Origin: Dysidea avara
Taxonomy: Eukaryota; Porifera; Demospongiae; Dictyoceratida; Dysideidae
DNA length: 64,000 nucleotides
Assembly (NCBI RefSeq): GCF_963678975.1
Contig: NC_089279.1
Span: 34,663,297-34,727,296 of the forward strand
Reading direction: 5' to 3'
Made by a program: the position numbers and the translations under genes. The notes beneath the pieces are model-generated. The model saw nothing but the letters and a program-made list of their open reading frames with translations, did not search any database and was not told where the DNA came from. Of the stretch, positions 12,515-24,912 are shown piece after piece. Numbering within the stretch: position 1 is the stretch's first letter; the number at the start of each line of letters is the position of its first letter.

Positions 12515-13307
12515 ATGACTACTACTACTACTATTACATTGTTGTTGGTAGTGGCTGCTGTAGGATAGATAGCAGTAGTAGATGGGGAATGTCAAAGATA
12601 CAGCAGTGATCCTATTGAGAACTGTTATTGTCTTGGCTACAACAACTCTACCAGTTTCAACAAGAGAAGATCAGGTGTTTACACTCTGGTAAACTTTTGT
12701 GGAGTGAATTGTTTAGATGTAGAAGGATATTGTGATGGTACAAGTAGAGGTGGTGGGTGGCTGGTGGTACAGAGAAGAATACAATCATTACAACAAAAGA
12801 ATTACTTCCATAGAGACTGGGTTGAGTATGAAGATGGGTTTGGATCACTGACTGCAGAGTTTTGGTATGGTCTGAGGGCTCTGCATTGTTTGACTAGTCA
12901 AGGAGATTGGGAGATGAGGATAGACTTTCAACTTAGTAATGGAACAAGATCTTATATTTATTATGGACACTTTAGAGTAAGCTGAAGGTAACTATCAACT
13001 AAGTATTTCTGACTTTAAAGGAATTACACCTGAAGATCCATTTAGCGTAGACAGCAGGGGTTACAACTTGAACCTGATGAAATTTACCACTAGGGACAAT
13101 GACAACGACTTGTGGACAGGTGGTAATTGTGGGCTTAATGGACACAGTACTACAGCTCCAGGTGGATGATGGCACAACAATTGTTTCCTTATAAATCCCA
13201 ACCATAATTATGATAGACCACATGGGTTATTGTATATACAAGGTACCTGGTACCATCCACCATTTACACAAATGATGATATGTCCATTGAACTGCAACAT
13301 TTATTGA
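12515..13307 (+). pseudogene. Fibrinogen-related (FReD, ficolin-like) pseudogene
   Basis: A single-exon secreted lectin-like gene with at least three lesions. From the ATG at 12515 the frame encodes a Thr/Leu/Val-rich signal-peptide-like start, broken by TAG at 12566. A Cys-containing linker follows, then a fibrinogen C-terminal domain with GGGWLVVQRR, RDWVEYEDGFGSLTAEFWYG and a DNDND calcium-site-like segment. After codon HFRV (about 12979) the frame shifts, and downstream it contains TGA at 13167 inside the conserved PGG-WHNNC region. It ends naturally at TGA 13305. FReD proteins are secreted recognition molecules of invertebrate immunity, usually of this size. The lesions make it a probable pseudogene; sequencing error could explain one of them but hardly all. 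Confidence 0.85.
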
Positions 13308-13744
13308 CAGAGTGACCTATTTAGTGTGTGCACATGCATAACCGAAAATATGTGTTGTGAATCTGCTAGATACTGACATTAGCAATACATACGTATCATA
13401 TTGTATGCTGTCACTCTGTACCATAGTGCATGACACATGACAAGAACAATTATTGGTATCAGATGCCACAGTTTATTTGTAAGATAAAAATATTTAATAG
13501 TCCATAACAACAAAACTATGACAACTAACAATGGTATGGTTCATCATGTGCTCAGTTAAGACAATTGTGACAGATCTTCAAGAACCCAAAATGTTCGTAA
13601 AATTCCATGTTTCCTTTCCAAAGGAATGGGCGATCAATTAAACAGTAATAACTTACCAATTCACATATATTAGGTCTGCGCCAATTATACCAGTTGGGGC
13701 ATACTAGATAGGTAAAAACATTCAGCATATTTCCAGCATAATAG
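13308..13744. other. Intergenic, no gene seen
   Basis: AT-rich sequence between the fibrinogen pseudogene and the inverted-repeat arm. A 69-codon minus frame at 13552-13761 is not recognised. Confidence 0.6.
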
Positions 13745-15375
13745 ACATGCTTTTTGTACATTGGGTATCACAGAAGCTAAAATTTTATGGATTTTGCATG
13801 ATTCAGACTAAAAAATCAGGCAAACAGCAAAAAGTCTGATTTAGAGCTACATGTAAAGGGAAGAATGGCTAAAGATCAATATACTCTAATAGAACAGTCA
13901 CCACATGTTGAAATGTGTTCAAGAATACCTCTTGCCTTGGTGAACATGATGATGCCACAGTTTTTGTCTTAGTACTTTCCTTTATAATTACTGCAAAATC
14001 GGTCCTCAAAAATGATTTACTTTTTTTGACATTGCATTCAATGTATATAATTATACTGTACAATCAGGAATGTGTGAACTCTTGCAATCTGGTACAATTG
14101 TTGACTCAATAGATCAATCATTAACAACAGTACTGTACACATGACACAGTTATTATGGTATCATCACAGTTACTATGGTAACATGGCTTCATCAGCAGAT
14201 CCAGTACCAGACACAGTAAAGCTCACATGATCTCCTAACACACCCCTGATGTACACCCTCACAACATACTCCTGGACCAGCTTGTCACTACAACAAGGAG
14301 ATCATTGACTGATCACATGACCTGCTACTACTCACATTGGAGTGAACATCACTGTTATAATAGAAGAGTGATGTGGATAAGTGGTACAACAGGTTGGGCT
14401 GACACTGAACACTTGTCCTGAACAGTTAGCTCTTTCACTACTGCATTCCTCCACTGGTTCAACTGTATGATGTAGCAAACAGTGTAGCATGTACCACTAT
14501 AAATTCTAGAATAGGCATCTCTTACAATAGGTTAGTAGAAACTTAGTACTATATATACATGTTAGTATCACATGCCATACATACATTTCCCATTTGCACA
14601 TGCACAGCAATAAAATGATGCTGGGGTGCTAGAGTCTCAGCATTATAATTCTGTATTTCATATATTTCAAAGTGTAGTCCAAGGTATATATTTGAGTGCA
14701 AGGAATTTCAATTTCAATTAGGGATCATCGAACTAAAACAAGGGAGGTCACCTACAGCTGCATACAGTGGAACCTCAGTTATCTGAACCCCTGGGATCCA
14801 CCTGCAGTTCAGAAAAGTCCATAGTTTTGATATTTTGTGCAAAACCACCTTAAAACAATACATCTGGAACATGAAAACTATTAACTACTCTAATAGAACA
14901 CTCACTACAATCAGCTTTGGCCTCTGCTCAACTGAAAATTTGAATAAGATAACTGAGGTTCCACTGTATATATTAGTGGACATTTAAGGTGGTGCTGAAG
15001 TAATCATGTGAAGGCGTACAATGCCCATTTATCACAATTGAAATTAACCCACGCACTTAACAAGCTATTTCAGGGTGATGGAGAACTTCACTTGAGACCA
15101 TGCAGTCTACATTTAAAGGGTTTTTAAGATAGTCTGTATTGTTGCAGTTAACCATACCAATTGCAAGTTTCGTGGAACCGCCTGCTTTAATTTCATATCT
15201 ATGAAACTCTGAAATTAGAAGTCGATTTTAAAAACAACTCTCCTAAGACACAACCTAGCACTACACTACTTTGGCTCGTACGGTTTCTCAATACGTAGAA
15301 CAACTCTATGGATTCCTTTTATCAATAAAAGTTGTTAAAATGCTTACGCGTGTCCTTCAACATGGGCTAACCAGC
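13745..15375 (+). repeat. Large inverted repeat 2, left arm
   Basis: Reverse-complement match to 29568-32292, allowing for a LINE of about 1 kb and a local hairpin present only in the right arm. The arm holds the last two exons of the DLEC1-like gene, its 3' flank, and a Tigger-like MITE (14765-14966). Divergence between the arms is visible (scattered substitutions and small indels), so the duplication is older than inverted repeat 1. Confidence 0.85.
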
Positions 15376-18300
15376 CTGTCAAGTGCGAATCTCAAAAAAA
15401 TTGTTCAATAGATTTTTAAAGATGCATCTCTCTAGTGTCTTGAAGGGCTATGGTACACAAAAATGAAATTATTAGGCGAATTGTGACTAGCCAAGGTGTG
15501 CTCCGTAAAGAAGTGATCATGCAATGACAGCTGTTGCTGTTCACCACAAATTATCCAAAGTTTTTACAAGGTGATGATGTTAGAACGTGTTGTATCAACA
15601 ATAGTAGACTGACAGGTTAATAGAGCTGATTCGTTCAAATCTTTGTAGCGCTCCGCTTTGTTCTATAGTTTTTCGTGGTTTTTCATGCATGACCACAAAC
15701 AGGCTGTCCCATTAGCATTGTAAGGCTTCACATAATTACTTCAATGCTACCATAATTCCTACTTCAACCTATAGTCATGACTGAAATAGGGATTTTATGC
15801 CCACTAGTATATCTGCAGGTATAGGTGACCTCCTTTCCAAAGCATTAACTGCATGGCTTACTACCTTACCATAGCTATATAATGGCTTTCATCTATGCAT
15901 ACAAATAAATTTAGTTTGGTGTAAATCATACAAAAATATTTATTTCTAATACGATTTTTTTATAAAGTGAATCACGTAAGTAGCTACATTGATAGAAAAT
16001 GTAACATGCTTAGAAATTTAGTACCTGACAAGTTCTACTGACTAGTACAATTGGAATTGTTTTACACAGTAACTGGTAGAGATATTGACTGGTTCAGTAA
16101 AGTGGCACCAAATTTCACATGAACGACATCAACACCCAATGTTGGTAGGAACACTTGTGAAGTCAGTGATAACAACTATCAACACATCACCAGTAACTAC
16201 ATTATATCATTATCACTCTGCGTACTTGTTCTACTCCAGTGGAATACTTCACTGTGAGGTGCCCTGTGTTTGTGATGACCAGTGGATCATCTGGCTGGCT
16301 GTTGTGTCTTTTAGCTACTTCATCTAGTGTCAACTGATAGCCCAAACACACCTAAAAAATATTATGTATAGTATGGTACCACCTAAGTGCAACGTCATTT
16401 CTCACAAGTGTGTGCAATTAAAAACTCACTAATTAAAGGGTGTCGCAACCATTTCAATAGTGTGTAGTTACCCGAGTTTTTTAATCGTACACACTCACGA
16501 GAAACGACATGGTGCCGTAGCTCACATTACATTGTACAGATACCATACACAATGTACACAGTCACACCAATGAAACACTGAGTCACCTACACACTACTCA
16601 GGTGCTACATAAGAATTGGTGCAGGCATATCCCCATAGGGACAGGACTGATACCATGCACCACGTCTCATGAGTCTCCAACCTTAGTAACCCTTCTTGTT
16701 GTGAGATACAGACAAATGGTAGTTAATACCCAGGTGTCCAATAACACAGCTAAGTAGGATGGAGCAATGCAACTAGAGTTACAACAAACACATACTATAC
16801 TACACACACTTAACTACACTACCTGTGCAGTATAGTGAGGAGTGAGAGTTATTGGTAGTGGCACCGATGTATCACATGAGAATGGTGGGTGTGCCATCAG
16901 ATCAAAGGTCAACTTCATGTCAGTTACATTGTTCAAGTTGACGTTTCGTTTAGTAAAACATGATGACTTCACCTGTAAAGAAGAGAACTATGCACCAGCT
17001 GTATTACACAAAGATACCTGTATAAATCCAAACTGGCCACAACTGATCTTAACAGATCTCCACACTTAACAGGTTATTTTATACATACAGCAGAGATGAC
17101 AATAGAATATTTGTAAAGCCACTGACTAGTTTATTGTGTTACTACCTAACTAGTACACAGTCACATTGTTACATTGTTACATACTTCTCCATCAGTTCCC
17201 AATAACTGGTCAGCCATGAACTGGAAGATCACTTCATCTTCTTTACCATCATCACTATCAAACTCCATAATCAACCTGCATACATGGTACCCCATGGATA
17301 AAAAAATATGTAGAATACTGAAGAAGATCAAATACAAACCTATAACAATAAATTATCATACACGTACTTTTAAATTTGTCATTGATGGTCAATTGTGATT
17401 TGTGGCCAAATTGTGGGTACCTTATTTTGTGGGCAAATAGTTGCAGTTTACACACTAGCCATCTCAAAAATAAATTACACTTTAGCCTGCGTGCCAGTAA
17501 CATTCACATACAAATCACTTTGGTAGCGCAATGGTTGTATTTAAATTGTAGGGCAATCATCTGATGTAACCTGTCTACTTGAACTGATAGGGATCTATCT
17601 ATATTTCACCAGAGCGTTACCTTTTGCAAAGGGGTGGGCAGCACCAGACTAAGTATCCACATGCTTTTCCTTGTAATAGCTGCTGAAAGTTTAATGGTAA
17701 AAAACGGTGACCTATTCTCAGCACCAAACATTCACACTGTCCCCACCCATAATAATATTAAAGATGTGCACCACCTACATACAAACAGTGTTGAGAAAGT
17801 TACTTTGTCAATGTAACATATTACATATTACTCTTTACTTTTGGGCAATGTAATAAGTTACAGTTACATATTACTCCAAATGAAAAGTAACTTAATAATA
17901 TTACATTAAGTTACTTTTGCTCTGACCATACACCTTTCCTTTACACCTTGCATGTTAGTTACTGAGCTAGCATATAGTAAACACTCCTGTAGATATAGCT
18001 ACTGCCTTCTTGCACCTGTGTAGAGATGTTCATTGTTTTTACCACTTCAGCCATACCTAAACATTATTGGCTAATCATGTGACCAGTTGTCCGAAGTATG
18101 AACTAATACGGATAATTATATTATAGGGGATCAGGACAGTAGATTATTGCAGCCACTAAGCTGTTGAGTAGCACTAATTGGTTAATAATGGACCTGGTAA
18201 TGTGTTATGAACATCTTTACACGTCACTAACGAACTTTTGTTACTAATAAACGAACTGTGGGTTCCTTGAAAGTAACTTAAGTTATATTACTAGACTATG

Positions 18301-20276
18301 AATAGTAATGCTTTATATTACTTGAAATCACAAAATGTAATAACTATTACATAATGCATTACTTTAGTAACACGTTACTCCCAACAGTGCATACAAACAC
18401 CCACTCCCCTTCAATTGTTCTTATTATACTTTACTAATATTCTTTACTATGATCACCTTGGGTAGAGGCTCTTTCCAGTAAGGTCAATCCTCAATGGATC
18501 AATCTCATATCCTTCACCTCTCACTGCTCCATCATAGTGATCCTGTGGAAGTGATAACAGTGACCAGACAGTAGGGTGGTGTTGGTAATGTGAGATATAC
18601 CACTCATTATAGTATATTTCTCAATTAACTGGACCCCAATGATAAATGTATTAAGATAAATGAAATGTTTGGATAATTGAAGGTCATTTATTATATACAA
18701 AGTTTACTCAATCACGCAATAGAACATATTGTATACACTATAGACTCATGTTTGTATAGCCTTGCTACATTCCTAAATGGCTAGCCTTTTTTTCTACTCA
18801 GTATTGACTATTGAAAAGGCAGCCAAATTACTAGCCAAACATAGTTAAAAGGAGGAATGCAGCAAGGCTGAAAGTAGCCGGAACACAAGTCAATGATAGA
18901 GGTCCAACATTAAAACTTTTTTAATCATAGATAGTTGTACTTGACCGCTCCAGATATCAGTGTTAGTTACTTTTATCTTCATATTGTAAAGCAAAGAAAT
19001 TGTTATGGTATTGTCCCGTATGATCAAGTAATGCTACTAAATGGTTATTCCTTGTAGTTGTGAGGTATTTTTTATGTGGCTTCTTTTGATTTAATGCCAA
19101 CTATCATCTTCATCACAAAAGATTATTTGAAGAGGTCAAAACAAGTGAAAAAATCAATGGGATGAGATGGAACTGCTGCCTACATAATGCAATGATGCCA
19201 GCTTATCTCCAAACATATATAGTCCATCTTTCTGCCCAGGCCAAATTGTCCAAATATGTTGGGCAAAAGAGGGCTGAAACACTAGTATAGCTGACACTAT
19301 CAGAGGTGATGCTGACACGACCCAAAATATAAGAATATATAGATCCATCGCCAGTTTCCATAACAACAGGAGTAAATTTTACCTCAGCAGAGGCACTAGA
19401 ATGTCCCTTGATTACCTGTAAGTAATCAACAACCTCAATCACGATCAAATCAACCTTGACATACAATTTGATCAGGATGTATTCTAATGGGATGAGATGA
19501 GGCTACTCCTTCATGAGCCTTGATCATGACCTTCACCAGATCATGTGATCCCTTAATGACTTCATCAGGTATGACATCATCATCACATGATCCCTCATCA
19601 TCAGTGATATCAACAGGGAATGGTTTACCCACAGCCACAGTGAGGTCTATCAGTTGTTGATCACCAGGTATTTTATTGTACACCTCCCAGTCCACCGTCA
19701 GCTCTGTACAAAGGAACAAAAGTTGTAAAATTATCACACTATAAAGGCTAGACCGCAGGACAGTCATTCACACATAAATATGAATTTAAGCAAACCAAAA
19801 ATGTATGCATTGGATGGTGATCTGTTTGAATGTACAGCTCTATTCTGCAAAATGCATTTGCTGTTTCTGTTAGTATAGCTTAGCTAGAAGCCAGCTGTAC
19901 ATTTTTATTACTTTTTTGTATAACACTGTTTCCCTCTTTTTCTGATTAAGTAGCAAGACATATGTACATACTACAGTGGAACCTGTCTTATCGGTACATA
20001 GAAACACTATCTCTTTAAAACACACTTTATTTACTAATCTACCTGCCTAAAAGCAGTCATGACCAACAATTAATTTTGGTCCAGCTTTGACAAATTCTAA
20101 AAATACAAAGGAAAGCTCTACCAAGAATACAGTGACCAGGTGTGACTGTACAAGGATTGGTGTATATAGTGTGCTTGTACCACAAATTAATGCTTACTCA
20201 CTTACCACATGGACTGGCATTCTTTAGTTTAACAGTTCTTTTAACAGGTCCACTATCAGCTGGGTGAGAACCACAC
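14173..20276 (-). CDS. DLEC1-like ciliary protein (ASH/MSP domains), 3' exons
   Basis: Multi-exon gene reconstructed from open segments bounded by AG/GT sites. Exons (minus order): 20276-20206, 19703-19465, 19415 to about 19383 or further, 18542-18457, 17275-17185, 16972-16823, 16351-16226, a tentative one at about 16180-16070, then 14462-14336 and 14287-14173 (stop TAG). Phases agree from 20276 to 16226 and between the last two exons. The peptides resemble HYDIN/DLEC1-type ASH (MSP) repeats: VKRTVKLKNASPCELTVDW, RGEGYEIDPLRIDL, then an FTKRN..LTFDL strand pair, LTVKYSTGVEQ and a C-terminal YVVRVYIRGVLGDHVSFTV segment. The order fits the C-terminal third of DLEC1 (CFAP81), a motile-cilium protein. 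Upstream exons are not seen; they may lie beyond a very large repeat-filled intron, or the gene may be truncated. The link from 16070 to 14462 is unproven. Call by resemblance, moderately sure. Confidence 0.65.
14765..14966. mobile_element. Tigger-like MITE in inverted repeat 2, left arm
   Basis: A 202-bp element with ends CAGTGGAACCTCAGTTATCT on both strands and TA on both sides. It contains one CTCTAATAGA motif. The copy in the opposite arm (30059-31294) is the same element interrupted by a LINE, so this MITE predates the inverted duplication. Confidence 0.85.
15376..16069. other. Presumed intron of the DLEC1-like gene
   Basis: No exon or repeat family recognised. It lies just inside the inner edge of inverted repeat 2. 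Confidence 0.45.
16372..16540. mobile_element. Palindromic MITE in an intron
   Basis: Two arms of about 50 bp in inverted orientation, each containing a GTCATTTCTC-like block, a TGTGTGC/TGTGTAC block and AATTAAAAACTC, with a short central spacer. It sits between exons 16351-16226 and 16972-16823. Confidence 0.6.
17786..18389. mobile_element. hAT-like MITE with 8-bp duplication CATACAAA
   Basis: A 604-bp element with ends CAGTGTTGAGAAAGTTACTT and, reversed, CACTGTTGGGAGTAACGTGT, rich in GTTAC/GTAAT strings. It is flanked by CATACAAA at 17778-17785 and 18390-18397. An 8-bp duplication is the hallmark of hAT elements. A second family member is at 42027-45258. No transposase is present. Confidence 0.85.
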
Positions 20277-20743
20277 CTGAACAACACACACACCTAATCA
20301 CAACCATACCTTAATGTGACACATTACCATGATATAGATTGCAGTTTCTTTAGTGCAATAGGACAGTACAAAAAACTTGTAGAGTTTCAATAGTAACATT
20401 AATGACATGTGTTGCAATAGATTAACTAAGCAAGCACTAAATATTAAGTTTGTGTATTACAATTTGTAGATACTTTCTTAAGTAAACTCTACACAATAAG
20501 ATAGATGCAAGACTTCATCTCCCTTATGTATGGAACTTGCGCTTAATATGCATGAAGGCGTTGGGTGACAGTTTTTGTATTAAAGAGAGGTAATAAATGT
20601 CTGCCTTTTAGGCTAAAAAGTATTCATTTCTTGAGTAATAAACTTATAATTGCCCCTAACTGGCATTATCAAAGTGATAGCTACAGCTAGCTATTCTTCC
20701 TAAAAGGAAAGGGCAGTGGAGGATGGGGGGGTGGGGGGGAGCA
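20277..20743. other. Upstream of the last recognised DLEC1-like exon
   Basis: No further exon identified. A mariner-type TACAGTGGAACCTGTCTTAT end also occurs alone near 19974, within the intron between exons 20276-20206 and 19703-19465. Confidence 0.5.
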
Positions 20744-21058
20744 CAGGGGCGGATCCAGAGTTTGGAAAGAGGAGGGCACCTTGCTGAAAAAAAGTTGAAG
20801 AGCAAAAAAAAAAAAGATCACAACAATAATAGCTAGTTATCCTTTACCAATTATATTATATCACGTATGTTATGTAAAATAAAATCCTACTTATAGCTTC
20901 AAAAGTAAGCTGCACTGCCTCATGAACATTGTGACTGCTTTATTAGAGTAATTGACTGCTCTATTAGAGTATCTAGATCTTGTATTCAATTTCTTGAAGG
21001 GGGGGAGGGGGGGGGGGGGGGCATTTGTCCCAAATGCCCCATCCTGGATCCGCCATTG
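20744..21058. mobile_element. Short CAGGGG-family element
   Basis: Starts CAGGGGCGGATCCAGAG and ends, reversed, CAATGGCGGATCCAGGATGG. The interior has two CTCTATTAGAG-type motifs (20938-20975) followed by a G homopolymer, the same order as in the longer family members. The target duplication is unclear. A second partial end (ATCCGCCATTG) follows at about 21097-21108. Confidence 0.65.
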
Positions 21059-21112
21059 GGGCATTTGCCCCAAATGCCCCATCCTAGATCCTAGACTGAT
21101 CCGCCATTGATC

Positions 21113-21150
21113 ATAGATAATATATACCTCCGGAGGTATATACTATCTAT
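21113..21150. repeat. 38-bp hairpin centred on CCTCCGGAGG
   Basis: A 19-bp stem without a loop and with one mismatch, running from ATAGATAATATATA through CCTCCGGAGG to TATATACTATCTAT. Confidence 0.8.
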
Positions 21151-21187
21151 GCACTAATTACGTACAATAAACCATAGATAATATATA

Positions 21188-21516
21188 TCTAATCCAAAAC
21201 AGCCAAGCTGTAAAAAAAGTGTGCAGCCCTCAAAAAGGCTATGGTGAAAAAAGATGTGAAATCCAAGGTGGCGGCCAAGAAATGGCTGTGATGGTAGGTT
21301 AGTGGTAAAACTTTTAATAACGACAATTCAGGTGAATTTTTGTGCCGCTTGGTCTTGGCACAAAATTCACCTGAATTGTCATTATTAAAATTTTTACCAT
21401 TAACCTACCATCACAGCCATTTCTTGGCCGCCACCTTGGATTTCACATCTATTTTCACCATAGCCTTTTTGAGGGCCGCACACTTTTTTTTACAGCTTGG
21501 CTGTTTTGGATTAGAT
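21188..21516. mobile_element. Near-perfect 329-bp palindromic MITE
   Basis: Two arms of about 155 bp, almost exact reverse complements, surround a loop of roughly 15 bp near 21350. The outer ends are ATCTAATCCAAAACAGCC and its complement. The 98-codon frame at 21340-21636 that crosses it is a by-product. Confidence 0.85.
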
Positions 21517-21541
21517 TTCCTTTCTTTTTGTATTTGTATAC

Positions 21542-21570
21542 CCCAAAGCCGGCCTATGGCCGGCTTTGGG
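21542..21570. repeat. Perfect 13-bp GC-rich stem-loop followed by a T run
   Basis: CCCAAAGCCGGCC, loop TAT, GGCCGGCTTTGGG, then ACTTTTTT. It looks like a Rho-independent terminator, but the setting is a eukaryotic repeat region with no bacterial gene nearby. Confidence 0.8.
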
Positions 21571-21661
21571 ACTTTTTTAACCTATCTTTTTTTCTTTACC
21601 ACAGGAAGAAGAAAAGATGAAGTAGATGTACTTTAAATATTTTATCAGTAAATGTACAAAT

Positions 21662-23850
21662 TATATATATATATATATATATATATAATACATATATTGA
21701 TTACAGAAATCTCCATGGTGGTTTCTTTGTAACTGAACACTCTACAAGGTGACTTCTTCTAATTGCTCTCTCTACAGGGTGAATTGTTTGTAGCTGAACG
21801 ATCTACAAGGTAACTTCTTCTAGCTGATCTCTCTACAGGGTGATTTGTTTGTAGCTGAATTCTGTACATGTGATTTGTTTGCAGCTGAGCTCTTTACAGA
21901 ATGGTTTCTTTGTAGATGAACTCTCTACAAGGTAACTTCTTCTAACTGATCTTTCTACAGGGCAATTTGTTTGTGGCAGAATTTTATACAGGGTGATTTC
22001 TTTGCAGCTGAATTCTCTACATGGTGGTTTCTTTGTAGCTGAACTCTCTACAAGGTAACTTCTTCTAGCTGATCTTTCTACAGGGTGATTTGTTTGTAGC
22101 TGAATTCTGTACAGGTGATTTGTTTGCAGCTGAGCTCTTTACATATGGTTTCTTTGTAGCTGAACTCTCTAAAAGGTAACTTCTTCTAACTGATCTTTCT
22201 ACAGGGCAATTTGTTTGTGGCTGAATTTTCTACAGGGTGATTTCTTTGCAGCTGAACTCTCTACATGGTGGTTTCTTTGTAGCTGAACTCTTTACAAGGT
22301 AATTTCTTCTAGATGATCTCTCTACAGGGAGATTTGTTTGTAGCTGAATTATCTACAAGATAACTTATTCTAGCTGATCTCTCTACAGGGTGATTTGTTC
22401 GTAGCTGAATTCTGTACATGTGATTTGTTTGCAGCTGAGCTCTTTACAAAATGGTTTCTTTGTAGCTGAACTCTCTACAAGGTAACTTCTTCTAACTGAT
22501 CTTTCTACAGGGTGATTTGTTTGTAGCTGAACTATCTACAAAGTAATTTCTTCTAGCTGATCTCTCTACAGGGTGATTTGTTTGTAGCTGAATTCTGTAC
22601 AGGTGATTTGTTTGCAGCTGAGCTCTTTACAGAATGGTTTCTTTGTACCTTAATTCTCTACAAGGTAACTTTTCTAGCTGATGTCTCCACAAGGTCACTA
22701 GTTTGTAGCTGAACTCTCTACATGGTGGTTTCTTTGTAACTGAACTTTCTACAAGGTGACTTCTTCTAGCTGATCTTTCTACAGGGTGATTTGTTTGTAG
22801 CTGAACTCTCTACAAGGTAACTTTTTCTAGCTGATCTCTCTACAGGGAGATTTGTTTGTAGCTGAACTCTCCACAGGTGATTTGTTTGAAGCTGAACTCT
22901 CTAAATGATGGTTTCTTTGTAGCTGAACTCTCTACAAGGTAACTTCTTCTAGCTGATCTCTCTACAGGGTGATTTGTTTATAGCTCAATTCTGTATAGGT
23001 GATTTGTTTGCAGCTGAGCTCTTTACAGAATGGTTTCTTTGTAGCTGAACTCTCTACAAGGTAACTTCTTCTAGCTGATGTCTTTACAGGGTCACTAGTT
23101 TGTAGCTGAATTCTCTACATGGTCGTTTCTGTGTAACTGAACTCTCTACAAGGTAACTTCTTCTAGCTGATCTTTCTACAGGGTGATTTGTTTGTAGCTG
23201 AATTCTTTATAGGTGATTTGTTTGCAGCTGAGCTCTTTAAAGAATGGTTTCTTTGTAGCTGAACTCTCTACAAGGTAACTTCTTCTAGCTGATGTCTCTA
23301 CAAGGTCACTAGTTTGTAGCTGAGCTCTCTACATGGTCGTTTCTTTGTAACTGAACTCTCTACAAGGTGACTTCTTCTAGCTGATCTTTCTACAGGTTGA
23401 TTTGTTTGAAGCTGAACTCTCTACAAGGTAACTTCTTCTAGCTGATCTGTCTACAGGGAGATTTGTTTGTAGCTGAACTCCCTACATTATGGTTTCTTTG
23501 TAGCTGAACTCTCTACAAGGTAACTTCTTCTAGCTAAGCTCTCTACAGGGAGATTTGTTTGTAGTTGAACTCTCTACGTGATGGTTTCTTTGTAGCTGAA
23601 CTCTCTGCAAGGTAACTTCTTCTATTGATCTCTCTACAGGGCGATTTGTTTGTAACTGAAATCTCTACATGGTGGTTTCTTTGTAGCTGAACTCTATACA
23701 AGGTGATTTCTTCTAGTTGAACTATCTCTTTCCATAGTTGCATGAACTCCTACAAGGTAACTTCTTCTAGCTGATCTCTCTACAGGGTGACTTGTGTGTA
23801 GCTGATCTCTATACAGGTTTCTTGTTTCTAGCTGATCTCTTGAATTCTCT
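21662..23850 (+). repeat. Satellite of about 30-bp units with higher-order structure
   Basis: After a (TA)n tract (21662-21690), roughly seventy diverged units follow. Each contains a core like TAGCTGAACTCTCTACA followed by a variable spacer. Several unit types recur in order: the one leading to GGTAACTTCTTC, the one leading to GGGTGATTTGTTTG, the GCAGCTGAGCTCTTTACA type and the GGTTTCTTTG type. They give higher-order repeats of about 120 bp. No coding potential. Confidence 0.95.
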
Positions 23851-23889
23851 TCAGGGTGACTGCTCTATTAGGATGACTGCTCTATTAGA

Positions 23890-24567
23890 GTATCTCGATC
23901 TCGCACTTGCTGCACCAAGTTGGATTTCATGTTATAACTCCGTGGCTTTAAGTCTGATTCTTCTACACCATTGATGAGCCTTTCCATCAATGCTCTGGAA
24001 TCTGTTCAGCGTAGAGCTGCCCGTTGGGCTACCAATAGTAGGTGGATTCCTTCATCTCACTGTTGGAGTAAGTCTTCTGACGAATGCATCCAAGCATTTA
24101 AGTGGCCTACCATTCAACAGCGTCACAACTACTTTACTATTTGTTGCATTCATGATAGTCTCTACCACAGGAATTCCTTACCATTTAGTGAACATTTTCA
24201 GTTGTCCCAAGCTCCCACAAGGTGTCACCCTCTATCTCTCCGGCCTGTGACATCGTCTATCAATTCGTTTCGTTACTCTTTCTTTGTGAACAGCCCATTT
24301 CTGTGGAATACCATACCCCATACCATCCTGCGAATTAAACAGCCACCCTTGTTCCGTTTAGCCCTCCGTCGTTTTCTTTTTTGAATCTTCTGTATACTTA
24401 AATGTTCTTGTTTTGTTAGTATTTATTTTTGTTCTTGTAGTAGTTTTGTTTTACAGGTGTATTTGCTTATGTCATTGTTTTTGTAATTTCTGGTGTGTAT
24501 GTGCTTTTTGTGGGAAGTACGCCTACAGGCTTGTCCTTTTGTACAACCCGGTCTTTTGACAAAATTG

Positions 24568-24617
<50 letters not shown>
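23890..24617 (+). mobile_element. LINE 3' fragment (RT C-terminal end)
   Basis: Plus-strand remnant of a CR1/L2-like non-LTR retrotransposon. The frame 23971-24384 encodes the post-RT region (ALESVQRRAARW, then a FWNTIP-like FLWNTIPHTI block) and stops at TGA. A 3' untranslated region follows, ending in an (ATA)n tail at 24565-24617. It is 5'-truncated and adjoins the satellite. Confidence 0.8.
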
Positions 24618-24619
<2 letters not shown>

Positions 24620-24912
24620 TTACTCCATCTGTACAACGATTTTCAAAGCATTACCCCAAGCGGTTTATCTGGTAGGCGTGGCAAGCAGTCGTTTTTTTAT
24701 TAGCTAATCTCGATTGCATAATTGTTACATAGTGTTGGTTTTTTCGTTGTATCTTCCTGGTTTTTAGCTCGATTTCTTTCAAACCACAAAAGGTTTGAGG
24801 TTCAATAGTTAACCTATTCACCCATCGATTTTCAGCTTCTTCCCATACGCGGTTTAACCTGTAAGCGTGACAACATATTGGTGTTATGTTTCGTGAATAA
24901 TCGCTCATAACC

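Noticed and set aside
21542-21578. Rho-independent bacterial terminator
   Set aside because: It has the right shape, but the window is eukaryotic and no gene ends there; treated as a repeat hairpin.
21700-23850. CRISPR array
   Set aside because: Units are about 30 bp, but spacers are not unique, repeats are diverged and no cas genes exist; it is a satellite.
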